Origin: Methanosarcina sp. ERenArc_MAG2
GTDB lineage: Archaea; Halobacteriota; Methanosarcinia; Methanosarcinales; Methanosarcinaceae
NCBI GenBank assembly: GCA_023955635.1
Contig: JAMXHR010000002.1
Location: 1-64,000, forward strand
DNA: 64,000 nucleotides
Reading direction: 5' to 3'
A model generated the notes under the pieces. It was not told where the DNA came from. It saw only the letters and a list, made by a program, of their open reading frames with translations, and made no database searches. Position numbers and translations under genes: made by a program. Shown one piece after another: positions 9,655 through 19,887 of this stretch. Positions within the stretch are counted from its first letter, which is position 1. Each line of letters starts with the position of its first letter.

Positions 9655-12007
9655 TTGTCTCTTGTTGCTAAAACGCCTAAGTTATCCAAGCTGACAATAT
9701 CGTATAATCTCAAGATCCTGAATTTTGTGCTGGATAATGTTCATACAAATTTAGACAGGCTGACCATTAAGGATGTTATGGACTTCAATTTGGCAATTAG
9801 CAACTGGAAAAGGAAAGGTGGATATCTTCAAGGAGAAGAGATCTCCCATGCAACTAAAAAGCAATACACGATTGGATTTAGAAGGTTCATTACCTGGTAT
9901 GCTGATCGATATGAAAATGAAAAATATGAAAGGTTTATGGTGCTTTTTTCTTAACTCTCAGCCAAGCGTTGTAATCCCTTTTTATCATTAATAAAGAAAG
10001 CTGTAACTGCCCCTGTCAAAAATACAGCCAAAGAGCAGTATTTTTTACAGAACGCATCGTATATCGGTGTAAATTCTCCATATTGCATGTTTTTTTGGCT
10101 ACTTTAAACACGTCCTCTATGAGAGATCTAACAGGTTTAAGTCCTCCCCAATTTTCCATCAAAGCTTTAAATTTTGCAACCAGTCTCTTGTAAAGCTTCT
10201 TTTCTTTTTTCGTATTTCTCTTTGAATCAAATATGTTCAGAGGATAGCTTAGCATATCGAAAAGTTTGTTAAAATTGCAATTAATCCTTGGGAAAATCAC
10301 AGGAACAATTTTGTATTTAGCTATTCCTATCACATAATTTTCATATGAATAATAACCTCTATCGAAATAAAGTATGTCTCCTGCTTTTATTTTCTTTCTT
10401 CTACTCAGCTCTTCAAGAATCTGTGGATAAACCGTGTATTCACTAACATTTGCTTCATTAATGACGAATGCTAACGGTTTCAAGCTCGGATATTCCAGGG
10501 CAAGACTTAGTTTCATTCCTATGAAATAACCTCTATGTGTAGAATAACCCCATTTAAAGTCTCGATCTTTTAGCATTTCTTTGCTAATTTTTCTCTTAAA
10601 CCAGTTAAGATCAAGATTTATGTCTGTGCTATCGATTATGATTTGGCTTAAACCTCTTTTACGACGAGAACAAACGTTGTTGAGCACTCCAATAATGAAG
10701 TTGATAAACTGATCTGGATCGAAGCTACTCATGATGCTGTAGACTTCATCTTCAGAAGGTGTTGACTTGATTCTCATAAATTTTCGTAATTTTTCTTTTC
10801 TTCCAATTCTCTGACTACGTAGGAAATTTCAAGGCAAAAATACATGCTCAAAGTGACGATTTTCAGAGCAGGTATTGATTTTTCAAGAGGTAAGATTTCA
10901 TATTGTGAAAGAATTTGCCTGGTAGATCGCAAATCAAAAACGTTTAATATCTCTGAAAGCAATTTCCATTTGTAATCTTCGTTTATTGGGATAAGCGGAG
11001 GTTTCACAAACAAACACCAGAGGAGGATTGTACATCCTCCTCAATAAATTTTACGATTTTTTACGGGCGTAAATAGAATTTTAGACAAAAATGAAATGTA
11101 TTTTTTGAAGGGAACATTAAATAAATGTTTTTTTAATGAATAAAACATTAATCTGCTTTTTGATCTCAAATAGTTTTTTTAGGTCCCTAAAAGGTTGGTA
11201 AAAAAGCTCAAGATGTCAGTTAAGAGAGAACCTCTACAATCAAATGATCTTATTACAAAAGAAGAAATAAATAAGATGATTGCAGCCGCTAGCACCCTTG
11301 AGATAAAGCAATTATTGTTACCCTTGCCGAGTCTGGTTGTCGTCTTGGAGAACTGGCTGCGTGTAAAATTAAGAGTTTCCAACCTCTTCCAGATGGGGGA
11401 TACAAGTTCACGTTTCCTGATGAGAAAACAGGAATAAGAACAGTGGTATTGATTCGAGCATCAAGTTATATTGACCACTGGATTAGAACGCATCCACATA
11501 ACGACAAACCAGATGAGCCATTATGGATAGCTCAAGATAGAAAAAATCGACAACTTGACCGTCAAACAATCTACGTCATAGCCAAAAGAGTAGCTAAGAA
11601 AGCTGGAATTAGCAAGAACTGCCACCCACATTTGTTTAGGCATACACGAGCGACACAATTAATTAGATTGGGCTGGTCAGAACCGAAGGTCAAAAGATAC
11701 TGAGGTGGGCCGACGGGAGTAACGTACCGAGTTTATATATCCATTTGGGTGAAGGCGACCTCTTAAAGGACATGTATGAGATGCATGGACTTATAGAGAA
11801 AAGAAAGATGATGATGGTCTTGAGGTTGGAAAGTGTCCTAGATGCCATAAACTTATCCCAGCAGAGGAAGTATTGTGCTATAATTGTGGATATGTAATAA
11901 CATCGGATGAAGGGAAAACCCAAAGCAATGCAATAGCGGAAAGGATTTTTTTCCTTCAGCAAAATCCACATGTTCTAGCTGAAGCATTGGCAAAAGCTCG
12001 AAATTAA
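9655..12007 (+). pseudogene. Tyrosine recombinase (integrase) with zinc-ribbon tail, split by an IS
   Basis: The N-terminal SAM-like core-binding domain (9655-9954, TTG start) is separated from the catalytic part (11195-12007) by a DDE transposase gene of about 1 kb. The catalytic part carries KREPLQSNDLITKEEINKMI, then CHPHLFRHTRATQLI, which holds the His-x-x-Arg of the active site. The catalytic Tyr region would follow near 11700-11760 (frame LRWADGSNVPSLYIHL). The last part reads KCPRCHKLIPAEEVLCYNCG, a zinc ribbon typical of archaeal integrases of this type. Several further single-base frame changes occur (near 11440, 11700 and 11830). It is dead here through the insertion. Its presence suggests a former integrated element. 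Confidence 0.8.
10016..11013 (-). CDS. IS4/IS5-superfamily DDE transposase, frame broken once
   Basis: Two overlapping minus-strand frames (11013-10774 and 10777-10016) form one transposase of about 331 residues. The catalytic region shows IIDSTDINLDLNWFKRK (first Asp), DILYFDRGYYSYENY (second Asp) and SLIEDVFKVAKKTCN (Glu). The break lies in an A5 run near 10790; adding one A fuses the frames through EKLRKFMRIKSTPSED. The ATGA overlap could instead be translational coupling or frameshifting, but the restored in-frame reading is simpler. It lies inside the integrase gene; element ends and target duplication were not resolved. Confidence 0.72.
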
Positions 12008-12145
12008 TTTTTTACCAGAGCCAGCCAATACATATATCCAGAAGCTACGTACATCCTCTGAGCCAGGAGTTTTTCTGTTCTTCATAAAATAATATATCCC
12101 TGTGTTTATTACAGGCCATGTAGATAGTTCTTCAAAGTTATTCAA

Positions 12146-12582
12146 TCACAAAGACAAATTCATAAAATTATATACAAACTTCATACCACACGAGAACAAT
12201 GCCAAACCAATCCCAACATAAAAGAATCCTATGAAAAAAGCTGGCAAAAGACTAAGTTTCCGAATAGTAGTTCCACCTAATATCATTACCACCATAATCA
12301 GGTATGACTTTTTATCAAAAAATTCCATAACAAACATTTTCTTTTTATCATCCTTACTTATTCGAATCGTGTGCTTTTCAACTAATTTAGAGAAAATGAA
12401 AAGATAAAATACTGAAAATACTGAAGCAGCTAAAAAAACACTAAAAATATATCTCCTTGATTTATAAAAAGTGGTAATCCAGTCTTTATTACCATTATTC
12501 CAGCAAACATCCAAACGATGCCTGCAATCAAAATTAAATATTTATTAGGAATCGATGATATCTGTTTGAAGTTGTTTTTCAT
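12146..12582 (-). CDS. Small four-helix membrane protein, frame broken once
   Basis: The N-terminus MKNNFKQISSIPNKYLILIA (from 12582) reads into a hydrophobic segment and stops at a TAG inside GTGTTTTTTTAGC. One more T in that T7 run restores VFFLAASVFSVFYLFIF and runs on to 12146. The restored product has about 145 residues with roughly four membrane segments (near 16-36, 48-70, 98-113 and 117-138) and a charged loop, KHTIRISKDDKKKMF. Family unknown. It lies downstream of the broken integrase and may be cargo of the former element. Confidence 0.5.
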
Positions 12583-12711
12583 ATTTATTATTTAACCTTA
12601 CATTCGACATAAAAACTTATAGTATTATGGCTCTTTAGTGTTGCACGTAATTTCTTCTTAATAAGTAATATATCGCTGAGTTTATTTCAACCCAGGAGGA
12701 TAAAATAAGGT

Positions 12712-12989
12712 TCATTGAATATCTGGTTCTTGTTCTTGTTCTACCTTAATGTCGTTACCATGATCGGATTCAACTACGAGTTTAGGATCGTCAAGCTCTG
12801 GCACGAAGCAAATCAAAGTCTTTATCGAGTAATAAAGCTTAGACCTTATCAATCGATTTTCGAAGCTTCTTTCCTTATTCTCTTCATAAAGTGCCATTGG
12901 AACTATGTCTGCTTTGTTCTTTGCGTAAACACTCTTTTGAAGATGATATTCTTCGAGAAGTCTTGACCTGTTACAAGATATACTGGCAT
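12712..12989 (-). CDS. Hypothetical acidic protein, probable frameshift
   Basis: A start at 12989 gives MPVYLVTGQD. After a one-base shift near 12960 the frame continues as LLEEYHLQKSVYAKNKADIV, then ALYEENKERSFENRLIRSKL, ending VEQEQEPDIQ at 12712. The whole would be about 92 residues with no membrane segment or known motif. The continuity of protein-like composition across the break is the only support. Confidence 0.35.
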
Positions 12990-13227
12990 TATTTGTTCAC
13001 CTACTTCTTTTGACTATTTTTAAACTAAATCGAACAAATAAAAAATAAACATGATTGTATAAATAACTTTGTATAAATATTTTCAATGATCGATGAAGGT
13101 AGCCATACAAGTTTACTATTCCAAAAAAAGCGAAAAAGCGATACAACGAACAAAGATTTACAAATATTTTCAACAAGAATGAATTTAATTGAAGTAGTGA
13201 CCTGTCACCTGATGGGGATATTATAAT

Positions 13228-13374
13228 CATGTTGCTCATGGAGTTGATGATATTAGCACACAAGCAGAAGCAATAGAGCTTATTGAGAAGCATAAGGAAA
13301 GCATAGAGTATCTTTCAAAGTTTGGAAACCCGCTTGAAAAGGCAATCGTTCAAGCCGTAATATCTTTAGCCTAA
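13228..13374 (+). pseudogene. Small protein tail, start lost
   Basis: The frame GVDDISTQAEAIELIEKHKE runs to FGNPLEKAIVQAVISLA and a stop at 13374. It is helical, of natural composition, but has no in-frame start. A one-base shift near 13228 would join it to SPDGDII upstream. It is followed after 9 bases by another small gene. Confidence 0.4.
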
Positions 13375-13383
13375 GGTGGAATA

Positions 13384-13512
13384 ATGCCCCTTACCCAAGA
13401 TCATAAGGCAAAGAAGGTACGAGCAGGCTACTGCAAGAAACGAGATTTTAAAGAAAATCAGGCAGGGAAGGAAAGCAAAAAAGAGCAAATATTAAGGAAA
13501 ACTGTGCCATAA
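13384..13512 (+). CDS. Small basic protein, 42 residues
   Basis: The ATG at 13384 is preceded by AAGGTGG at a good distance for a ribosome binding site. The product MPLTQDHKAKKVRAGYCKKR is followed by a Lys/Glu-rich tail ending ILRKTVP. It sits right behind the small frame ending at 13374, suggesting a two-gene unit. No family recognised. Confidence 0.4.
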   Translation: MPLTQDHKAKKVRAGYCKKRDFKENQAGKESKKEQILRKTVP

Positions 13513-13655
13513 TCACCTTCTCGAAGACCTAAATGGTCCATTAATACATCATTTTTACTTCTTTTATAGCTTTTATAAATTTAGAACCTATCCGAAAAAT
13601 CCTATATTTCAAATTATTATGTGCTTTTTTAGGACTTATTCTGTATCCTCTTCAA

Positions 13656-13687
13656 ATTGAGTGGAAAGCTCTCACTTTCAACTCAAT
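13656..13687. terminator. Hairpin behind IS66 transposase
   Basis: ATTGAGTGGAAAG (13656-13668), a 6-base loop and CTTTCAACTCAAT (13675-13687) pair over 12 of 13 positions. It lies just downstream of the minus-strand transposase stop at 13703 and may act as a terminator or as part of the element end. Confidence 0.5.
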
Positions 13688-13702
13688 GACTTTTTTCTCT
13701 GA

Positions 13703-15345
13703 TTAGTTGATTTCTCTGATTATTTGAGCCAACGATGGCATCTCAAATTTGTTGCTAACTCTATCACATATGTACTGATATGCACTTACACCCAGTTTCT
13801 TTGCTGTCTGAACAATTGTCATAAATGTGTCATTCGCCTTTGTTCCTTCCTCTGTTACGGTTTGAAGGCTCACATCTCTTTTTCTGACCTTTGCTCTCGC
13901 CGCTAGTTCCGCTGCATTGTTATGCAGCGGAACCTCTGGCAAAACCAGTACCTTCAATAAATGTTCCTTGTTCTCTTTCGTCTTACCGATTCTTCCATCC
14001 AGCTGTTCATATCCTGTTTTTGTAGAAAACAATTGATCAAACTTAATGGATAATTGCTCCGCTACCTCTAAATCTGGATTTTCTCTAAACCCACAAAGTT
14101 CCCCATAAAAGTCCCAGTATCTGTCCAGAAAAGCTTCCAGCTTTTCTTTATAATAAGGTACTATTGGCCTCAATTTCTTGTAGTTTCTCCCATCATGAAT
14201 CCAACAAAGAGCATGATGATATGCAATTTGCTTAAATTGACGTGCATCATCGCTCAAAAGTGTGGTAACCACAGGTATGTCTGTACTCTGATGATATGCC
14301 GCAATTGCACAGGCTTCAAGAACTTTCTTCTTAGTAGTTTTATATCCATTAGGAGATAAAAAAGAATCCAGTTTTCGACTCATTTCTTCGTCACTGAATA
14401 TTTTGTTTTTAAAAAAAGAGAGGTTTTCCATCCAGATTTGGGAAACGTTAAACGTTTTCATCAGATCAAATGCTTCATCATTAAAGCAGTAAGTTTTTTC
14501 TTTTCCACATAGAAGTATATCTAAAATGTTTTCTCGACTCTTGTTTGGAACTGTAAAATAAGCAACATAATAAGGATTACAAAAAATTTGAGTATAGTAA
14601 TTGTTACCATTAACTCTTGCACTTGTATCATCAACCTGCTGATAAGACGTAGCTTTTAGACCTTCTTGAAAAATCTCAGCTTTTTCCTGATGGAAGACAT
14701 CAGTGTCCTTTGTCAAAATTCGAGAAATAGTGGCTCTGGATATATAAACACCAACATTTTCCAGAAATTCATGTATTTTGGGCTCTGAAACATTAGCAAC
14801 ATGGTTAAGAGTGATTATAAGAGATTTGATTCCAGGACCAAATTCACCTTTTATACCGTCTGGAAGTTTACCTGAATAGGTTTTATGCTCAGAAGGAGAA
14901 TAAAAATCTCTATTCTGTAGTTGGTGTTTATGGACTTTATGGATATGTCTTGAATTACCACATCTCTATAACCTTTAGGATATGCATCACTGGGTAAAAT
15001 GGATCTATCAACTTTGCATGTCTCGACTTGATGAACCTCTATTTTATCCAGTTTAGATTTAGGTTCTTTGTCCTATGGAAACTTTCTTTTTCTTCTCTCT
15101 TTTTCAGAAGAAATGTCATCATTCTTTTTAGAACCACGAATTTTGGGTTTGGTCTGTTCACATTTAAGCAAATTGATTTCATCTCGAAGCTTTTGGTTCT
15201 CTGCCTTGAGGAATTCAATCTCTTCATTCTGCTTTTCAATGATAGCAAACAGAATGCGAAAAGCTGTAGCATATCTTTCGTCTTCAATTTCATCAGGATT
15301 GATATCCAAAGAGGCCAGTAATTGCTTTAAAGCTTCGAGTTCCAT
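13703..15345 (-). pseudogene. tnpC: IS66-like transposase with in-frame TAG and one frameshift
   Basis: The N-terminal part (15345-15073) is a Leu/Glu-rich coiled coil (IEKQNEEIEFLKAENQKLRD), as in IS66 TnpC. It ends at a TAG codon at 15075-15073 that is followed in the same frame by DKEPKSKLDKIEVHQVETCK up to near 14905. There a slip in a T5 run leads to FYSPSEHKTYSGKLPDGIKG and then the 337-residue catalytic part ending at 13703, which includes the IS66-typical PLHNNAAELAARAK. Restored length is about 545 residues. The PAS gene upstream ends abruptly beside it, so the element probably inserted there. In Methanosarcina TAG can be read as pyrrolysine, so the TAG need not be a dead stop. Element ends were not resolved. 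Confidence 0.72.
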
Positions 15346-15386
15346 TTTTTACTCCAAATATATGATGTGAGGAAATGGAGCAACTA

Positions 15387-15785
15387 TTATATTTTTCCTG
15401 TGATTGAAAACCCATTAATTTGGAGAGGATACCTTATTCTACTTTTTGTCTCGGTAATATCGCGCATGATACCTTCGCTGAAGAGTGGCCTGCCATTTTG
15501 ATCCTTGATGATCGTAAAATGATCGGCGAACAATCGGTATTTGCCATCCTTGTGTTTGAACCGATACTCTAGAGTTCCGAAGCCAATCTTGCATGCGTGG
15601 GCTAATCCATCAGTAACTAGGCGACGGTCATCGGGATGAACGAGATTAAAAGACTCACTCATGCTGCTCATCTCGGTCATCTCCTGGACAGAGAAACCAG
15701 TAATCTTCTCTACTACTGGGCTCATAAAATCGGCACTGTCGATCTGAAGGTTCCGCCGATAAGCTACATCGAGTGAGTTTTCCAT
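15387..15785 (-). pseudogene. PAS-domain sensor protein, truncated
   Basis: Residues 15-112 form one PAS/PAC unit. FNLVHPDDRRLVTDGL and GTLEYRFKHKDGKYRLFADH precede GIMRDITETK, the standard PAC end. After that the frame runs into unrelated sequence (RIRYPLQINGFSITGKI) close to the IS66-like element. The intact gene would normally continue into more PAS domains or a histidine kinase; none of that is here. I infer truncation by the insertion. The signal sensed is unknown. Confidence 0.75.
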
Positions 15786-16292
15786 GCCCGCTTATCTCCA
15801 ATAATATGAGTGCCAGAATTCCTTGACTTTTCATTCATTAAGTATCACCAATATAAAAATGACTTTGAAATGCTGTATTTGATTACGTGTTAGTAACTTC
15901 ATAAATAAATTAATTTTTGTACTATATTAACTCTTTTCAATTCCCTTTTTCCAATTCGAAAAAAAATCGCACTGATTGGTGATTCCTACTTCAAGATAGA
16001 TTCTTCTCGATAGTTTGACCAGCTTCTTTATTAAATTAAAGAGCTTGAACCAAATACTTTATCAGGAAACCAATGTATGTGCATAATCAATAAAGTATAT
16101 AGATTGGAGAAAAATACATGGATATCTATGCTATAAGAAAAAGCGATGGTAACTCCACTATTATCCGGAAGACCTGCTACAAGCTGTACGTATCGTGAGG
16201 ATACTCTACAACCATACTACCTTTATGTGGGATAAGTAAAAATAACTATATACAAAAATCATCTATGGATAATGAGTTGGGGGCTTGAAAAT
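15786..16292. other. Intergenic, nothing firm
   Basis: AT-rich DNA with a possible 26-codon frame near 16118 (MDIYAIRKSDGNSTI) that lacks support. No repeat or RNA was seen. Confidence 0.4.
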
Positions 16293-16533
16293 ATGGGGAA
16301 AAATAAAAATATAAGAATCGCCGACGAAAATCAAACAAATAAGATATTTATATATGCTATATGGATCATTTTGATTTTTAAGTCCATTATACGTGCTCTA
16401 TTTTTTATACTCATTAGTTGAAGGACTTCCAATAATTTATGACAGAATACATCCAATAATCTTCTTCGTGGCTGGAGCGTTAACACTTTATGACATTCTT
16501 TCAGTCCACCAAATAATGACCTCAACAGATTGA
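16293..16533 (+). CDS. Small two-helix membrane protein, frame broken once
   Basis: MGKNKNIRIADENQTNKIFI leads into a hydrophobic segment (YAIWIILIFKSIIRALF). Removing one T from the T6 run near 16410 continues the frame as LYSLVEGLPIIYDRIH and then IIFFVAGALTLYDILSVHQI to a stop at 16533. The product is about 79 residues with two membrane segments. Family unknown. Confidence 0.45.
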
Positions 16534-16924
16534 AATATATCGATTTTTTTCATATTGGCTTGTATTGACGAAATCGTTGTAAAAAAGTTTGAAAAATTAC
16601 TTGGCTATCGATTCGAGGTAATTGAATCTATTAGTAGATGTAGAGGGATGTAAGCCTGGAATATCCCGATCTCCTTTTCTTGTGTATACTTAGGTTTCTG
16701 CACTTTATTCTTCTTTTGATCTTTGTCTATGGGAAATTTGAGCCAGTGTAACATAAGTTCTGTAAAATCACTGAAATCTCAAGCAGTTATTGGGTAGAAA
16801 ATCCCGTTGTCGGAGAGGTCAATTTTCCCATAATACACAAAAATTTGAATTTCGAATTTGGCAGCACCCTAAAACACTGCTTTCGAAATTTTTGTAATAA
16901 GGCTCTGCCTCTCATCTATTTCTC

Positions 16925-17687
16925 TTATTCTCGAGACCCAATGCCTACGAGCCATCTTACTATGGAAACAACACCAACTTTAGGCCAAATAAAAAATATA
17001 AATCCAGCCACAAAATTCCTGAATTTTTCTTGTGGTATTCTCTCAACTCCTCTTTTCCCAATCATTGCCCCTATTAAAGATGCTGGTATAAAGATCAAAA
17101 AACCTGATAGAATTGATAGCTCCAGTACAGTACCACCTTTGACATAGGTCACTATTCTCGTGGAGTCGATTACTAAAGATATGGCACCTGTAGTAGTAAC
17201 ATAAACAGCCTTTTCCAGGTTAAAGGCACTTAAAGCAACCGCACTTTATCTCCCCACCGATGCCGAAAATTCCAGAAAAAATCCAGTCAAGGCTCCACCG
17301 GATATTGCTACTGATAACCTTTGACTCAGCTTAAATACGTTGTTGTAAATGATAAAGATGACATAAGCTATAAGAAAAATCCCTAGTGCTCTTGAGAGAA
17401 CCTCTCGAGGAATTCTCAAGGTTAAGGACGATCCTATAAAACTCGTAACTAGTCCAGGAAGACCGAAGGCAAGGAATAGCTTCCACCTAATACCCTCCCG
17501 AAATAAAAGCAGTTTCCAGACATCGTTAAACCAATGAACTATGCCCACAAGCAAGCAGGGTCTGAGGTATAGGAAGAATTAGCAGGAGAACAGGCACCAT
17601 GATTGTTGATATTCCAAATCCGGCCAAGGTTCCGATTGCGCTTGCTAGCAGCGTGAGCAATGCTATATAGATTATTTCCCCATACAC
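16925..17687 (-). pseudogene. TauE/SafE-family membrane exporter, decayed
   Basis: The protein family (DUF81) exports sulfite or sulfonates and similar anions. From a GTG at 17687 the frames give LLTLLASAIGTLAGFGISTI, the family's first repeat. Then come LVGIVHWFNDVWKLLLF and FGLPGLVTSFIGSSL. The second-repeat motif FGIGGEIK appears in a shifted frame near 17265. The end is AVYVTTTGAISLVIDSTRIV and FRNFVAGFIFFIWPKVG. Lesions include a GCTT duplication near 17550, not a homopolymer slip, plus a compensating pair near 17260. This is therefore better evidence of true decay than most breaks in the window. Confidence 0.75.
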
Positions 17688-17994
17688 AAATGTATTTACT
17701 ATTTAATGGCATAAATGTTCGCAGTCTACTGATTTTTTAATAATGTTTAAGCTAATTTTCTTTAATTTGTGAGAATAATAAGCTCATCCCAAAACTCAAA
17801 ATTGCATCTCTGACTTCAGATGAATCAATCAATATAATTCTCGGTCGTGAAAATGGTTACATTGGAAGGAAAATAGATATCATTAGACACAATCTGGCTG
17901 AAAGATTGATTAAGACCGCAAAACTTATTGTCTTAGATTCTATAACAAGTAAATAAGTTCTAGCTCTATTGACGAACTGTTGAGAGGTGAACAT

Positions 17995-18045
17995 ATGGCT
18001 TGTAAACCAAAGGACGGCAGCGCAAAACCAAAACCAAAGAAATAA
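17995..18045 (+). CDS. Candidate 16-residue leader or micro-protein
   Basis: The ATG at 17995 follows GAGGTGA (17984-17990), a good ribosome binding site. The product is MACKPKDGSAKPKPKK, followed 16 bases later by a GC-rich hairpin and a T run. The full set of ribosome site, short frame and terminator is what suggests expression; the peptide itself is unrecognised. Confidence 0.35.
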   Translation: MACKPKDGSAKPKPKK

Positions 18046-18060
18046 CTTCATGATATATAG

Positions 18061-18110
18061 TAGGGGCCTTACGGCCCTAAAACTTCTACTTATTTCTTTT
18101 TTGACTGAAA
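18061..18110 (+). terminator. GC hairpin with T-rich tail
   Basis: TAGGGGCCTTACGGCCCTA (18061-18079) folds into a strong stem with a TTAC loop and is followed by T-rich DNA (TATTTCTTTTTT). It fits a terminator for the micro-ORF at 17995. Confidence 0.5.
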
Positions 18111-18129
18111 CTTAACTCTCAAGCTACTT

Positions 18130-18640
18130 ATTTCCATAATATCCTGAACCTAAGGTTGATATAAATACTCAGAATAAAGATTCAAACCTTGTGACGAGGT
18201 TGCTAGAAGGCATTTCAGGCTTATAAAATGCTTTACAAAGAATCCTTTATGAAAACTCTTCTATTTCAATAAACTAGATAATTTTATTAATAATAGGCAA
18301 TTATTGAGAACTGATTATCACTTATAGAGAATGCCACCTCTGAGATGATTATAAAATGGACTCAATGGAAAAATCTTTGGAAAAACCGCACAAATGACGG
18401 TGCTTAAGAACCTGATAGAAAACCAGAACGAACCAACCTACCTTTCAGGAATAGCTGAAGCAACTGGATTATCTCATTCCAGTGTATCAAGGGTTATCGC
18501 ACCTCTGGTTTCGTCAGGCGTTGTTCAAGAAAAATGTTAGGAAAGCAAATCCGACTTTTCCAGCTAAACATGGAAAGCGAAGCAACAAGCATCATAGTTG
18601 ATTTTTACAGCAAAATCAACCAGATGGTAAATTAAGTTTT
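18130..18640 (+). repeat. Duplicated block, copy 1
   Basis: About 500 bases repeated at 22440-22945. It covers a conserved coding tail (YPEPKVDINTQNKDSNLVTR, ending LLEGISGL), about 150 bases of leader and the winged-helix gene. The coding tail varies mainly at third positions and by substitution between copies, so it is a real gene end of unknown identity. Confidence 0.7.
18356..18635 (+). pseudogene. Winged-helix regulator, damaged copy
   Basis: Near-identical to the intact gene at 22664-22945, but missing one A in each of two A6 runs (near 18370 and 18535), so no long frame remains. The protein would have the same helix-turn-helix core, LSGIAEATGLSHSSVSRVIA. Since the lesions are in A runs they could be base-calling errors, in which case this is an active paralogue. 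Confidence 0.7.
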
Positions 18641-18730
18641 GATAAGAAGATGAGGGAAGTTTTTGCTTCCCGATTTATATTTTAATTATTGTTTTGTCAG
18701 GAGATTATTTTTTATAATATCCTGAGATAA

Positions 18731-18859
18731 GAGCTCTATCCGAAAAGTTAGGTAATGCATGTTGAAGAGTCACAATCAGCATATAATATAAGCATTCGCT
18801 CCAATTTTGCATATTGTAGATTGTTAGCTTTAGCAGGTAACCACTTTTTGGATAGGCTC
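18731..18859. mobile_element. MITE with GAGCCTATCCGAAAAGT-type ends, copy 1
   Basis: 129 bp running from GAGCTCTATCCGAAAAGT to CTTTTTGGATAGGCTC, flanked by TAA on both sides (18728-18730 and 18860-18862). The same element lies at 29328-29458 with the same TAA duplication. A 3-bp TNA target resembles the IS1031-type part of the IS5 family. There is no coding capacity. Confidence 0.75.
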
Positions 18860-18889
18860 TAAATAGGTTTTTCTCATTTTCACGCTGTT

Positions 18890-19749
18890 TTACAGCAGAT
18901 TTTCATTTGCCCATAAATCAAATACCTGCAGTTGCTCTTCTGTATGGAAATAATGCTCTCCATGCTCGAGAACTTTAACTGATGCTTGGTACCTAGATGC
19001 AAATGCTGAGATCTCTTCCCATTCAGATAGATTATCACCCGAACCATACAAAATGGCAGTAGGTGATTTTCCATTCAAAACAACTAAATAGGATTTTCTT
19101 TCACATAGCAATAATAGTTCCATTCCAGTTTCTGTCCAATCGGCAACCGGATTTCATGCTCTGTTTTTAGTTTTTCTTCACTTACTTGGAAGCCTACCAT
19201 CATATTGCGTATGATACGTTCCATATTGACTATGGGAGAGAGAAATAAACTTTTCTTTATGTCAAAATTATGATAGGCAAGCAGACTAAAATAAGCACCC
19301 ATGCTACACGCAAACAAATGAATTTCAGATGCAAGTGACTTTGTATATTCATAAACAGCGGTTAAATCACTTACACAATTTTCGGGAATACAAGCATATT
19401 CCTCATCTACGCGTTCACCGTGCATAGGCAGATCAAAGCTTAATACCTGGTAACCTTTTGTAACAGCCTTTTGTGCCATCAAAGAGATTACTGTGTCCTC
19501 TTTATTAGAAAGATTTCCGTGAACTTCAATCAACAGCTTTTCACTTTTCTTTCCCCACTGGATCGCAGGAATACGAATTTCGTTGTTTGAGATATAAAAG
19601 TGCTTTTTTTTCCATTTTCTCACTTTTTTCCATAGCAAAAATAAATTTAGTCGATTTTTGATATATACCAAATTGGATTTTGATTTCGAGCTCATCCCAA
19701 AACCAAAGTTCCTTCTTAAATCGTAGTAAAGTTTCAGAATTGTTTCCAT
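18890..19749 (-). CDS. Alpha/beta hydrolase, frame broken once
   Basis: Soluble hydrolase of about 286 residues. The N-terminal 221 residues include VHGNLSNKEDTVISLMAQKA, where the oxyanion strand lies, SFDLPMHGER, and the nucleophile elbow HLFACSMGAY (Ser in A-C-S-M-G, a variant of GxSxG). The frame stops at 19084. One extra T near 19087 continues it as LVVLNGKSPTAILYGSGDNL, carrying the acid residue, and EHGEHYFHTEEQ, carrying the catalytic His, up to 18890. All three catalytic residues are thus present if the frame is restored. It resembles serine aminopeptidase or acyl hydrolases; the substrate is unknown. It stands alone, between a MITE and an IS1182 element. Confidence 0.72.
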
Positions 19750-19887
19750 AATAAGAAACCAGATTGATTGTTTAAAACTTGAAGTAGGTGTAGAGGGATG
19801 TAAACCTGAATATATCCCGATCTCCTTTTTCTTGCATATACTTAGCTTTCATAGCTGGTTCGAAAAACCTGAAAAGGTAACTAAAAG

